DNA from: CAZWLY01 sp964634465
GTDB lineage: Bacteria; Desulfobacterota; Desulfarculia; G963662305
Reading direction: 5' to 3'
DNA: 64,000 bases
NCBI GenBank assembly: GCA_964634465.1
Contig: CAZWLY010000002.1
Span: forward strand, 248,001-312,000
Shown here piece after piece: positions 1 to 7,322 of the stretch (position 1 is the first letter of the stretch; every line of letters starts with the position of its first letter). The notes under the pieces are model-generated. The model was given only the letters and a program-made list of their open reading frames with translations. It was not told where the DNA came from and did no database searches. The translations under genes and the position numbers were made by a program.

Positions 1-1
1 C

Positions 2-160
2 CGGGATATCGCCGCCGGCCGGATCATCGGTGAGGAAGACCTTCTCTTCTGCCGGCCGGCCGGAGAGCTTTCGCCCAACGACGTCGGCGAGGTGGTCGGC
101 CGTCCGGCCGCCCGGGACATCGCCGCCTATGAGGAGTTGACCCGGCGGGACATCGGTTGA
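2..160 (+). CDS. Nonulosonic-acid synthase (NeuB/PseI type), C-terminal SAF domain, partial
   Basis: Only the last 52 codons are in the window; the gene begins before base 1. The visible part reads as an antifreeze-like SAF domain: RDIAAGRIIGEEDL, then FCRPAGELSPNDVGEVVGR, ending RRDIG and a TGA stop. This pattern is known at the C terminus of N-acetylneuraminate, legionaminate and pseudaminate synthases, which condense phosphoenolpyruvate with an amino-sugar aldehyde. The catalytic TIM barrel is not visible, so the exact sugar cannot be told. Its place beside a Maf protein and flagellin suggests it makes the sugar put on flagellin; that is inference. SAF domains also occur in other proteins, which limits confidence. 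Confidence 0.6.
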   Translation, partial: RDIAAGRIIGEEDLLFCRPAGELSPNDVGEVVGRPAARDIAAYEELTRRDIG

Positions 161-207
161 CGGCCGAGAGCCGTTGGTCCGCGCCGGAGATGGAATTGGA
201 GACGAAC

Positions 208-250
208 AACCCCGCCGCAGGCTGCGGGGATGAGGCCCCGCGGGGCTTCG
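208..250. repeat. Two adjacent GC-rich hairpins after the neuB-like gene
   Basis: CCCCGC (210-215) pairs with GCGGGG (224-229), and AGGCCCC-GC-GGGGCTT follows at 233-248. There is no T-tract, so a standard intrinsic terminator is not supported. The first hairpin starts with CCCCGCCGCA, resembling the dispersed palindromes near 20.25, 22.03 and 61.89 kb, so it may be a degenerate member of the same repeat family. Confidence 0.4.
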
Positions 251-344
251 ACAACGTGAGGACGGCAAGTCGGCCGCGTCCAGGCTGCGTCTTTGACGGG
301 CAACGGTTGCCGATCTCCATCAACCAACCAAGGAGGCTTGAGCC

Positions 345-1421
345 ATGAACCCAGCCCAGCCGACGCTCAAGGAGGCGGTTGACGCCCTGAACGCCAACAA
401 CCACCAGTTGGCCCGCTCCCTGGCCCAACGCCTGATCGGCGGCCCGGTCGATCACTTCCAGTTGTACCGGGTGCTGGCTCTCTCGTCGTTGGACAATCCG
501 GCCGCCTGCTTCGATAATCTGGCCAAGGCGATCGTCTTTTCCCCCGGTCCAGGCGCTCAGGATACCTGGTTGGCCTATCTCAATCTGGCCGAGGTCGCCC
601 TGGCCACGGGCAACAGGCGTCTGGCCTTCCAGGTCTGCATGGCCGCGATTCGGGTGGGCTGCACCATGGCCAGGTTCGGGGAGATCTTAAAAGAACTGAC
701 CGGCAAGGAGCGCCCCAGCATCCTGGTCAATTGCCTGCCCGGCTCGGGCAGCATCTTCATCCGCAACAAGCTGATGGAAGGACTGGGTCTGGTCAACTAC
801 AATCTGGGCGACACCGCCTTTCCCCATTTCACCCTCGACCCCTACATGGTCCAGCGGGTCTCAATGGGCTGGGTGACCACCCACAGCCATTTTCCGGCCA
901 CGCCGATCAATCTCCACCACCTGGACCTGATGGTGCCCAAGATGGTCGTCCACGTCCGCGACCCCAGGCCGGCTCTGCTCTCCCAGGTCCATCACCTGAT
1001 CAACAACCCGAAGTGGATCAAGGTCCACTACCCCAGGCCGCCGGCCGATTACGAGACGCGGTCGCTGACCGAACAGATCGACTGGTACCTCGACAACATG
1101 ATCCCGCTCTACGCCGAGTGGATCGAAGGCTGGGTCGACGCCGCCTCCGATCCGGAGCTCTCGACCGAGATCCTGTTTACCCGTCACGACGACCTGGCCG
1201 AAGACCCGCAGGCGTTCTTCAACTCCATCCTGGACTTCTTCGAGATCGATCGAGGCGAGTTCCGGGCCGACCTGTCGCGGCCGGTTCGGGAGAAGGCGGA
1301 TCATTTCAGAAAGGGCGACAACAACGAGTGGCGGGAGGTGTTCACCGCCGAACAGGCCGATCGAGCCGCACGCCTGATCGGCGAGCGCGTGCTGGATCGC
1401 TTCGGCTGGCCGCGGGATTGA
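345..1421 (+). CDS. Sulfotransferase-family protein with helical N-terminal region
   Basis: A 358-residue protein. Residues about 1-120 are helical and TPR-like (leucine/alanine repeats). A sulfotransferase fold then begins with a phosphosulfate-binding loop, VNCLPGSGSIFIRNKL (about 128-143), followed by VVHVRDPRPALLSQ (about 202-215), which matches the 3'-phosphate-binding strand of PAPS-dependent enzymes. Near the end, HFRKGDNNEWREVF resembles the usual C-terminal RKGxxGxW motif. The family transfers sulfate from PAPS to sugars or other hydroxyl or amine acceptors. ATG 345 is preceded by AAGGAGG at 330-336. It lies between a nonulosonate synthase and Maf, so the acceptor may be a flagellar or surface glycan; this is inference. 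Confidence 0.75.
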   Translation: MNPAQPTLKEAVDALNANNHQLARSLAQRLIGGPVDHFQLYRVLALSSLDNPAACFDNLAKAIVFSPGPGAQDTWLAYLNLAEVALATGNRRLAFQVCMAAIRVGCTMARFGEILKELTGKERPSILVNCLPGSGSIFIRNKLMEGLGLVNYNLGDTAFPHFTLDPYMVQRVSMGWVTTHSHFPATPINLHHLDLMVPKMVVHVRDPRPALLSQVHHLINNPKWIKVHYPRPPADYETRSLTEQIDWYLDNMIPLYAEWIEGWVDAASDPELSTEILFTRHDDLAEDPQAFFNSILDFFEIDRGEFRADLSRPVREKADHFRKGDNNEWREVFTAEQADRAARLIGERVLDRFGWPRD

Positions 1422-1524
1422 GTCGGGCGTCCGGCCGTGTAAAACGAATAGCAGCGTCGATTGATCGCCAGGAACGCCGCGGTTCGGCCGGGGGGGTCCC
1501 GGCGATCCTTTGAGTGAGGCCGGA

Positions 1525-1841
1525 TCAGCGGGCGTGTGAGTCCCGGCGGCCGGCCGCCCGGAGGGATTCGACGGCGTGGGCGGCCGGGAGGCCGGCCCCC
1601 CGGCGGGTCAACTCTTCCGGTTCGATGTAGCCGCTCGGCGACAGGCCCAGGTCCTTGGGGCCGGCGTTGATCTGGTTGGGGAGATTTTGGAGCAGGTAGG
1701 GGCTCTCGCCGTAGACGATTACTTTGCGAGTGGAGTTGAGCAGTGCTGGATCAGGGTCACGCCGCTCCGGCCGGTCGGGGCGGTGATGAAGATCGGGCGG
1801 AGCGAAGCGACGCCCGGAGGAGACCGAAGCTCGATCGACAT
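1525..1841 (-). pseudogene. Frameshifted, shortened sulfotransferase-like gene
   Basis: From ATG 1839-1841 (AAGGAG five bases upstream) the frame reads PIFITAPTGRSGVTLIQ, a typical P-loop-like start of one bacterial sulfotransferase family, then runs out of frame to a TAA at 1719-1721 after 40 residues. In the next frame the expected continuation appears: LLNSTRKVIVYGESPYLLQN, then SGYIEPEELTRR, ending at TGA 1525-1527. A single missing base around 1741-1746 joins the two parts. Even rejoined the product is only about 105 residues, far shorter than the 250-300 of intact homologues, so the central part is missing too. The start and ribosome site are intact, which suggests recent decay or a sequence error. 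Confidence 0.65.
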
Positions 1842-1902
1842 ATTTTCTCCTTCGGGCCGACGCCCGGGCGATAACGAACGGCGCCGGCCCCGGGCATCGG
1901 CT

Positions 1903-4887
1903 TCAGGCCCCGGCGCTCTCCGCCCACTGCCTGGTCCGCGACTTGTGGATCAAGGCCGGTTCGAAGTCGGGTTTGATGGCCAACGCCTTGTCGTAGGACT
2001 CGGTGGCCCTGACCATGTCGCCCATCTCCACCAGGCAGTCGCCTCGCTGGGTCCAGGCCGAATAATCGGCGCTGAATTTCTTCAAGTAGCGATCGTAGGC
2101 CGCCAAGGCCGAGGCGTGCTGGCCGAGCCTCCGGTAGAAGCCGGCCATCTGGGGCAGGAAGCCGTAGAAGTCCTCGCTCACCTCCATGAGCCGGGCCACC
2201 GTTTCCAGCCCCTCTTGAACCCGCTCCAGCTTGAGCAGCACCAGGCCTTTCTCGAACTGGAAACGCAGGTTGTCCGGGAAGGCCGCCGTCAACTCCTCGT
2301 AGACGGCCAAGGCCTCCTCGTAGCGCTCCATGTGGTGGAGGGTGGTGGCCAGCCCCCACTTGGCTTCGGGGCGCGACGGGATCAGCTCCACCGCTTCCTG
2401 GAGACATTCCAGCGCGCCGTGGAGATCGTACTTCTTGCCCCGCTCCCGGCTCTCTTTAAGCAGCTCGTCGTAACGAAGCTCGCGACCCAACTCTCCGTTC
2501 AGGGCGGCGTCGAACTCCTTGACCTCGGCCTCGACCGAGGTGATGGCCTTGTCGCGCATCTCCTCGGCCCGGGCCAACACCTCTTTGGCCCACTCGTCGC
2601 CGGGCTCGGCCTCCAGGCAGCGGCGGGCGATGAGGAGGGGGAGGGCGTAGCGCTCTTTGGCCATCTCTTCCTCGGCCATCTCTCTCAAGCCGGCCAGGCT
2701 GTCCCGGCGGGCCCGGCGGAGTTCGTCGGCCAACTCGCCGCCGCCCGGAAGAGCGGCCAGCCGGTCGATGCACTCCGAGACCTGGTCGAACTTCTCCCGC
2801 CTGAGGGCCAGTTCGCCCAGCGCGGCTAGGTACTTCGGCTCGTTCGGGGCCGCCTCGACCGCCTTCTCGATGCTTTCCGCGGCCTGGACGAAAAGCCCCA
2901 TGTCCTCGTAGACCGCGGCCATGCGGATCAATTCCTCGGGGTCGTGGGGTGCTTTGGCGAGGCGATCCCGGCCGGCCGTGTACCTCTCCAGCAGTTCGAT
3001 GGAGCCCTGGTAGGCCTCGGAGAGTTGCTCGGCCGCCTCCATGGCCGACTCCAACATGTTCCGGTTGCGAGCCAGGCCGAACTCGATCTTTTGGCGCTCC
3101 TCCATGTCGTCGGAGGTGAACAGGCTGATCGACTTCCGGTAAGCGCCGAAAATGGCCTGGACCAGAACCGGCACCTGTTCGGCGGCGACCCGGGCCTGCT
3201 GGGTGTACTTTTCGTTCTCGGCCAACAGCTCCTTGAATCTTTTGTTGGAGACGACCGACTCGCCCTCGGCGTCGAACATCTCCTGCTGCTCCAGGTTGAT
3301 CTTCAGGGCCTTGTCCGCGCTTTCGAGGACCATCTTGAAGAGGTTCGCCTCACGCTTGAGCCCCTTCAGGACCGTATCGACGACCGCCTCCGCCTCCGGA
3401 TCGGAGGTCTGGTTCCGCTTGAGCAAGTCGGCGTCGATGGGCTCGGTGCAATACTTGTCCAGGACCTCGGCCAGCTTCATCTGCTCGGTGCCCTCGATCC
3501 GGACCCCGCCTTCGGTGGCGTTGATGGTCAAACCGTCGAACTCGGCCACCAATTGCTCGAAGTAGGTCAACTGACCGTACATGATGGCCGTGGTCTTCAC
3601 CGGCCGGCCGTAGTAGCCGGGAGCGAACAGGCAGGCGTCGTAACGCGGATCGTACACCGCTTGCTCCACCTTGCCGCTCAACGGTCCGGAAGCTTCGACG
3701 AGCGTGTTGCCCTGGGAGTCCTGGCCGATGGGGATGTCGTATTGGTTGAAGTAGAATCCGTGGTCGTCCACCGAGAGGTCCTGGCCGACGAAGATTATCG
3801 GGTCGGCGCCCAGGAGCATGGCGAAACGGAAGGCCAGGTGACCGCCGGCCGAATCGAGCTTCAAGGTTCCCTTCCGGTCCCACAATCGGCCCAGATAGTG
3901 GGTCCGGCTGGCGTCCATGGTATCGACGCCGGAGATGATGACCGGGCCCTGCCAGCCGGTGACGATACCGGTGTAGCCGTCGCAGGCGGACATCAGCGGG
4001 ACATGGTCCATGGCCATCAACCCTTTCATGTGCTTCATGAAAAGCGGTTGCATGTCCACCAGGGAGATCACGTCGGGCACGATGTCGTGGGCCAGGAGCG
4101 AGCCCAGGGACTGGGCCAGTCCGATTATGAGCGCCTTGCCCTTGGCCCGCCTCAAGACATTGATGTTCTTTCTAAGCGAGGGACCAGGGGCGACCAGAAT
4201 GGCCGGTTTGCCCTTGAAGGCGTCGGTGAACTCGGCCGCGCCGGGGGTCAGAAGGATTTTGGGCAAGGAGGTGATCTGGTTGGTGGTGACCATCAACCCG
4301 CGGGTGGACAGCGTCTCCAGGACGCCGATCCTGGTGTTCAAATACTCGTAGCAAGCCTTGAGGAGTGGATCGTAATCGTCCTTGAAGAAAAGGGAGTAAG
4401 CCTCGAGGATGACCACCGGCTGGTTGCCGAAGTGGGCCAGCTCCAGGCTGTCGATCGTCCACTTGATCTTGTCGCGTTCCGGCTGGGTGAGGATCAACTT
4501 CCCCTTGGCGATGTCCTCGGAAAAATCGTTCACCGTCAAGGCCAGGCGCAGAAAGTGGCCGTTGGGCTCCACGACCAGGACCGCATTGCCCAGGCCGCAT
4601 CTCTTGAGCAACTCGGCGGCGGTGTAGCCCAACCCGACGCCCAGCAGAAGGTAGATCCCGTTGCGTTCGATGAGGTGCTCCTCGGCCACCCGGCGCGGGT
4701 AGTCGAATGGATCGTCGAGGTCGTAGACAGGGTCCTTTTTGTTGCCCAGAGTCAGCAGGAGGTTGGGCGTGCCGTCGTGGCAACGGATCATCTCGACCCA
4801 GTCCAGCTCCGGACTGGACAGAATCCACTCGGCCACTTCGGGCCGTTTGCATCGAAGGGCGTTTAGGTTCTTCTCAAGGAAACTCAT
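1903..4887 (-). CDS. maf: Maf/DUF115 flagellin-modification protein with C-terminal TPRs
   Basis: A 994-residue protein. An N-terminal Rossmann-like region (LLLGVGLGYTAAELL) precedes the DUF115 core at about 220-440, marked by AILVAPGPSLRKNI, VISLVDMQPLF and PIIFVGQDLSVDDHGFY. This is the domain of motility-associated (Maf) glycosyltransferases that attach pseudaminic or legionaminic acid to flagellin. After a helical segment the last roughly 330 residues are TPR-like repeats (PKYLAALGELALRREKF, YSAWTQRGDCLVEMGDM). The reading frame is open back to 4965, but ATG 4887 is preferred because GGGAGG sits seven bases before it. It lies just downstream of flagellin on the same strand, with the nonulosonate synthase nearby. 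Donor and acceptor are inferred from family and context. Confidence 0.85.
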   Translation of the reverse strand: MSFLEKNLNALRCKRPEVAEWILSSPELDWVEMIRCHDGTPNLLLTLGNKKDPVYDLDDPFDYPRRVAEEHLIERNGIYLLLGVGLGYTAAELLKRCGLGNAVLVVEPNGHFLRLALTVNDFSEDIAKGKLILTQPERDKIKWTIDSLELAHFGNQPVVILEAYSLFFKDDYDPLLKACYEYLNTRIGVLETLSTRGLMVTTNQITSLPKILLTPGAAEFTDAFKGKPAILVAPGPSLRKNINVLRRAKGKALIIGLAQSLGSLLAHDIVPDVISLVDMQPLFMKHMKGLMAMDHVPLMSACDGYTGIVTGWQGPVIISGVDTMDASRTHYLGRLWDRKGTLKLDSAGGHLAFRFAMLLGADPIIFVGQDLSVDDHGFYFNQYDIPIGQDSQGNTLVEASGPLSGKVEQAVYDPRYDACLFAPGYYGRPVKTTAIMYGQLTYFEQLVAEFDGLTINATEGGVRIEGTEQMKLAEVLDKYCTEPIDADLLKRNQTSDPEAEAVVDTVLKGLKREANLFKMVLESADKALKINLEQQEMFDAEGESVVSNKRFKELLAENEKYTQQARVAAEQVPVLVQAIFGAYRKSISLFTSDDMEERQKIEFGLARNRNMLESAMEAAEQLSEAYQGSIELLERYTAGRDRLAKAPHDPEELIRMAAVYEDMGLFVQAAESIEKAVEAAPNEPKYLAALGELALRREKFDQVSECIDRLAALPGGGELADELRRARRDSLAGLREMAEEEMAKERYALPLLIARRCLEAEPGDEWAKEVLARAEEMRDKAITSVEAEVKEFDAALNGELGRELRYDELLKESRERGKKYDLHGALECLQEAVELIPSRPEAKWGLATTLHHMERYEEALAVYEELTAAFPDNLRFQFEKGLVLLKLERVQEGLETVARLMEVSEDFYGFLPQMAGFYRRLGQHASALAAYDRYLKKFSADYSAWTQRGDCLVEMGDMVRATESYDKALAIKPDFEPALIHKSRTRQWAESAGA

Positions 4888-4937
4888 TCCTCGTCCTCCC
4901 GCGGTATCGGCTTCGGTCGGGCTTGGCTCGCTTTCAT

Positions 4938-4958
4938 TTCCACCCGCGGCGGGTGGAA
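4938..4958. repeat. Perfect 10-bp palindrome upstream of maf
   Basis: TTCCACCCGC, one central G, then GCGGGTGGAA: a perfect inverted repeat lying 51-71 bases before the maf start. Position and symmetry fit a repressor operator or a leader hairpin; no T-tract follows on either strand. No regulator can be named. Confidence 0.45.
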
Positions 4959-5059
4959 TGGTCAAATTCCTGACACTCGTCGGGGGCGGGGCAGTCGCTC
5001 GGGCGGCGAGAGGCCGAGGGCCGACTCGGAGCTATCCCCGCTTTTCGCCGAAAGGGAAT

Positions 5060-5100
5060 CGACCGGGAAAGACTCCCCGATCGCCCGGTCGGTCATTTTT
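5060..5100 (+). terminator. Orphan intrinsic-terminator-like hairpin on the plus strand
   Basis: CGACCGGG (5060-5067) pairs perfectly with CCCGGTCG (5084-5091), followed by GTCATTTTT. Both neighbouring genes run on the minus strand, so no annotated plus-strand transcript needs it. It could end an unannotated small RNA or block antisense transcription. Confidence 0.4.
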
Positions 5101-5280
5101 GCCGCCCTACCAGGAACCCTCATCCCCATCAGCCTCGATCCACCCCGATGTTTCATTGTTCCGCCCAACAAGAATGCAATATGCGTACCGCGGAACAGGG
5201 CTGAGATAGGGCGGAGCTTTCCGCCGGCTGTCGGCCCGGCGGCGTGCTTCCCGGGAGGCTTTCAGTCTCCCAATCGACCT

Positions 5281-5317
5281 CAAACGAAATTGGGGCCGGG
5301 GAGGCCCCCGACCCCAA
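5281..5317 (-). terminator. Intrinsic terminator of flagellin
   Basis: On the minus strand, TTGGGG-T-CGGGG pairs with CCCCG-G-CCCCAA (5290-5317, one mismatch), followed by the T-rich TTTCGTTTG. It starts 25 bases past the flagellin stop, as expected for a highly expressed monocistronic gene. Confidence 0.7.
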
Positions 5318-5341
5318 GGTTTGGGTTTAGATTCGTCCGGC

Positions 5342-6997
5342 CTAGCCGCCCAGGAGCGACAGGGCCAGGTTGGCGATGGAGTTCGCCTGGGCCAGCATGG
5401 CCACACCCGACTGAGCCAGGATCATGTTCCGAGTGAACTCGGTCATCTCCATGGCCACGTCGGCGTCGGAGATGGCCGCCTCGGAGGACTGGAGCATCTC
5501 GGCCTGGATGGTCAGGTTGGTGATGGTGTTCTGCAGACGGTTGGCCTTGTAACCGGCCTCGGCCCGCAGGCTGTCCTTGGCCTCGATGGCCGAGTCGAGG
5601 TACAGCAGGGCCGCCTGAGCGCCGCTCTGGGTGGAGATGTCCACGGCCGTGGTCTGGTAGGTCTGGCTCCAGTAGTTGTTGGAACCGCTGTTGTCCAGAC
5701 CGGTGACGCCGGCGGTGGTCCAGATGCTGGTGCTGAAGCCGTTGTCGGCGTTGAAGTTGATCGCCCGGAGGCGGTAGACGAGGGTTCCCGTACCGCCGGA
5801 GCTCTGCAGGTCGACGCCGGTCAGCTTCAGGTTGTAGACGGTGGACGTACCAGAGGTGCCCTGAACAATGGTCGCGGTGGCCCAGTTGGTGCCGCCGTTG
5901 CTCAGGTTCTGGCCGCCGGCCGTTTCGACGCTGCTGCCGTCCAAGGTGACGTTGTTGGCGAAGTTGGTACTCGACACGGCGATGGCGTTGCCCGAACCGT
6001 CGCCGGTCTTGGCGAACAGGTAGACGGCGGCGCCGCTCTGGACGGCCCAAACCGCCGCGGCCTCCCTGGAGTTGACCGCCGCGGTCAACAGCGAAGCGGC
6101 CGAGGCGGCGGTGGCCGTACTGTCGCTCATGTCGAGCAGGATGGTACTCGTACCGGTCAGGGCGCCCGCAGACTCGGCGAACTCGAACTGGAGGCCGCCG
6201 ATGTTGAGGATGTCGCCGTTGGAGACGTTACCGGAGAAGACCAGCTTACCGCGGGCGTTGATGCCCAGGTTGATCTGGTCCTTGATGTCGGTCAGGCTCA
6301 TACTGGAGGTGATCCGAACGATGGAGCCGACCTCGCTGAGCTGGTAGCTCGAATCGTTTCCGGTATCGTAGTAGAAACCGAAGTAGCCGTTCAGGTTGAG
6401 CTGATCGGTCTGACTGGAGAAGTTGTAGGTGCCGGTCAGCGTCGAGGTCTGGGAGTTGATGCCCAGACCCTCGGCGGTGGCGTCACCGAGGGAGACGAAG
6501 TAGTAGTCCTCGGTGGAGTCGTTGCCGGTGCCGAAGTGGACCTTCAACCCCTGGTTGGAGTTCAGCAGGGACAGCGATCCGTCCAACAGCTTGATGCCGT
6601 TGAAGTCGGTCGCGTTGGCGATACGAGTGATCTCGTCCGCCATGGCCTGGAACTCGTTGTTCATGATGGTCCGCTGGGTCGAGGAGTAGGTACCGGTTGC
6701 CGACTGCTCGGCCAGCTCTTTCATACGAATGAGCTTCTCGTCGATAACGCTCAACGCACCGTCAGCGGTCATGAGCATGTTGATGGCGTCCTGGGCGTTA
6801 CGGATACCCTGGTTGAGCACCCGAATGTCGGAACGCATCAGCTCCCGGACGGCCAGACCGGCGGCGTCGTCGGAAGCGGTGGTGATCCTCAAGCCCGAGG
6901 ACAACCGCGACACCGACTTGGCCAAACGGCCGTAGGTCATGGTCAGGTTGTTGGCCGCGTTCAAGGCCATCAAGTTGTGGTTAATAAGAATTCCCAT
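5342..6997 (-). CDS. fliC: Flagellin
   Basis: A 551-residue flagellin, the filament subunit exported through the flagellar type III system. The conserved D0/D1 N terminus (MGILINHNLMALNAANNL, then SRLSSGLRITTASDDAAGLA) covers about residues 1-180. The matching C terminus (DVAMEMTEFTRNMILAQSG, ending ANSIANLALSLLGG) covers the last 100. The roughly 270-residue middle is Ser/Thr/Asn/Gly-rich, the usual surface-exposed variable domain and likely glycosylation target. ATG 6997 has AAGGAGG five to six bases upstream. A terminator follows and a structured leader precedes, so it is probably a single-gene unit. Maf, its likely modifier, lies downstream and its chaperone FliS is at 10.8 kb. Confidence 0.97.
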   Translation of the reverse strand: MGILINHNLMALNAANNLTMTYGRLAKSVSRLSSGLRITTASDDAAGLAVRELMRSDIRVLNQGIRNAQDAINMLMTADGALSVIDEKLIRMKELAEQSATGTYSSTQRTIMNNEFQAMADEITRIANATDFNGIKLLDGSLSLLNSNQGLKVHFGTGNDSTEDYYFVSLGDATAEGLGINSQTSTLTGTYNFSSQTDQLNLNGYFGFYYDTGNDSSYQLSEVGSIVRITSSMSLTDIKDQINLGINARGKLVFSGNVSNGDILNIGGLQFEFAESAGALTGTSTILLDMSDSTATAASAASLLTAAVNSREAAAVWAVQSGAAVYLFAKTGDGSGNAIAVSSTNFANNVTLDGSSVETAGGQNLSNGGTNWATATIVQGTSGTSTVYNLKLTGVDLQSSGGTGTLVYRLRAINFNADNGFSTSIWTTAGVTGLDNSGSNNYWSQTYQTTAVDISTQSGAQAALLYLDSAIEAKDSLRAEAGYKANRLQNTITNLTIQAEMLQSSEAAISDADVAMEMTEFTRNMILAQSGVAMLAQANSIANLALSLLGG

Positions 6998-7000
6998 GGG

Positions 7001-7038
7001 TTTCCTCCTTGAACTTTCGTCTCTTCATCCTTGAAGAG
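7001..7038 (-). promoter_or_regulatory. Two CsrA-type GGA sites in the flagellin leader
   Basis: In the flagellin mRNA leader the hairpin CTCTTCA-AGGA-TGAAGAG (7021-7038) has seven perfect pairs and presents GGA in its loop; the context TTCAAGGATG matches the core CARGGATG of CsrA sites. A second GGA lies in the ribosome site itself (TTCAAGGAGGAAA, 7001-7013). Two sites, one in a hairpin loop and one on the Shine-Dalgarno, is the arrangement known for CsrA repression of hag in Bacillus subtilis. Regulation by CsrA here is inferred; no csrA or fliW lies in the window. Confidence 0.5.
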
Positions 7039-7121
7039 AAGTCGCTTCAGGTCGTCAGCCTTTGAATCTCGCCTTCACCTCCTTTCTCGGCTTTGACCTC
7101 TGTTTACAAAGAGTTAGACGT

Positions 7122-7148
7122 CTATCGAACGCCGCTTCATACTCCTTA
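7122..7148 (-). promoter_or_regulatory. Candidate sigma-28 (FliA) promoter of flagellin
   Basis: Minus strand TAAGGAGT-N11-TTCGATAG compares with the FliA consensus TAAAGTTT-N11-GCCGATAA: the spacing is exact and TAA, CGATA and several flanking bases match. It would give a leader of about 115 bases containing the CsrA-like hairpin. Confidence 0.4.
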
Positions 7149-7322
7149 ACGGCTCGATGGCCCAATAACTTGACTAAAAAAATCCGAATCTTACCGGCTT
7201 GACCCCAACAGACGAGATGGTATGGTGTCATCCGGATTCGGAGGGGTAAACGACCGGCCGACAGGCAGCGCTCGTTCCGGCCCGATTCAGGCGGTCTGGA
7301 GAGCGCCGAGTGGGATGGAGAG

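Larger units (their letters stand above)
4888..5289. other. Gene-free flagellin-maf interval with several hairpins
   Basis: No credible gene was found. Besides the palindrome at 4938-4958 it holds TGTTCCGC/GCGGAACA arms (5157-5164 and 5190-5197), the small hairpin GGCGGA-GCTT-TCCGCC near 5210-5225, and a hairpin with a T-tract on the plus strand (5060-5100, listed separately). No convincing promoter for maf was seen, so maf may depend on read-through from flagellin or on an unrecognised promoter. Confidence 0.4.
6998..7322. other. Divergent interval between flagellin and the glycosyltransferase
   Basis: A 325-base gene-free stretch, AT-richer than its neighbours. It holds the flagellin leader with its GGA hairpin, a candidate sigma-28 promoter at 7122-7148, and a run of seven A bases at 7175-7181. 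No clear promoter for the plus-strand gene at 7323 was recognised. Confidence 0.4.

Noticed and set aside
2944..4866. 640-codon plus-strand frame
   Set aside because: Mirror of maf; no start signal or recognisable domain.
4904..4911. GCCGATAC on the minus strand as a sigma-28 -10 box for maf
   Set aside because: No matching -35 at 11-base spacing, and it would leave a leader of only about ten bases ahead of the start codon.
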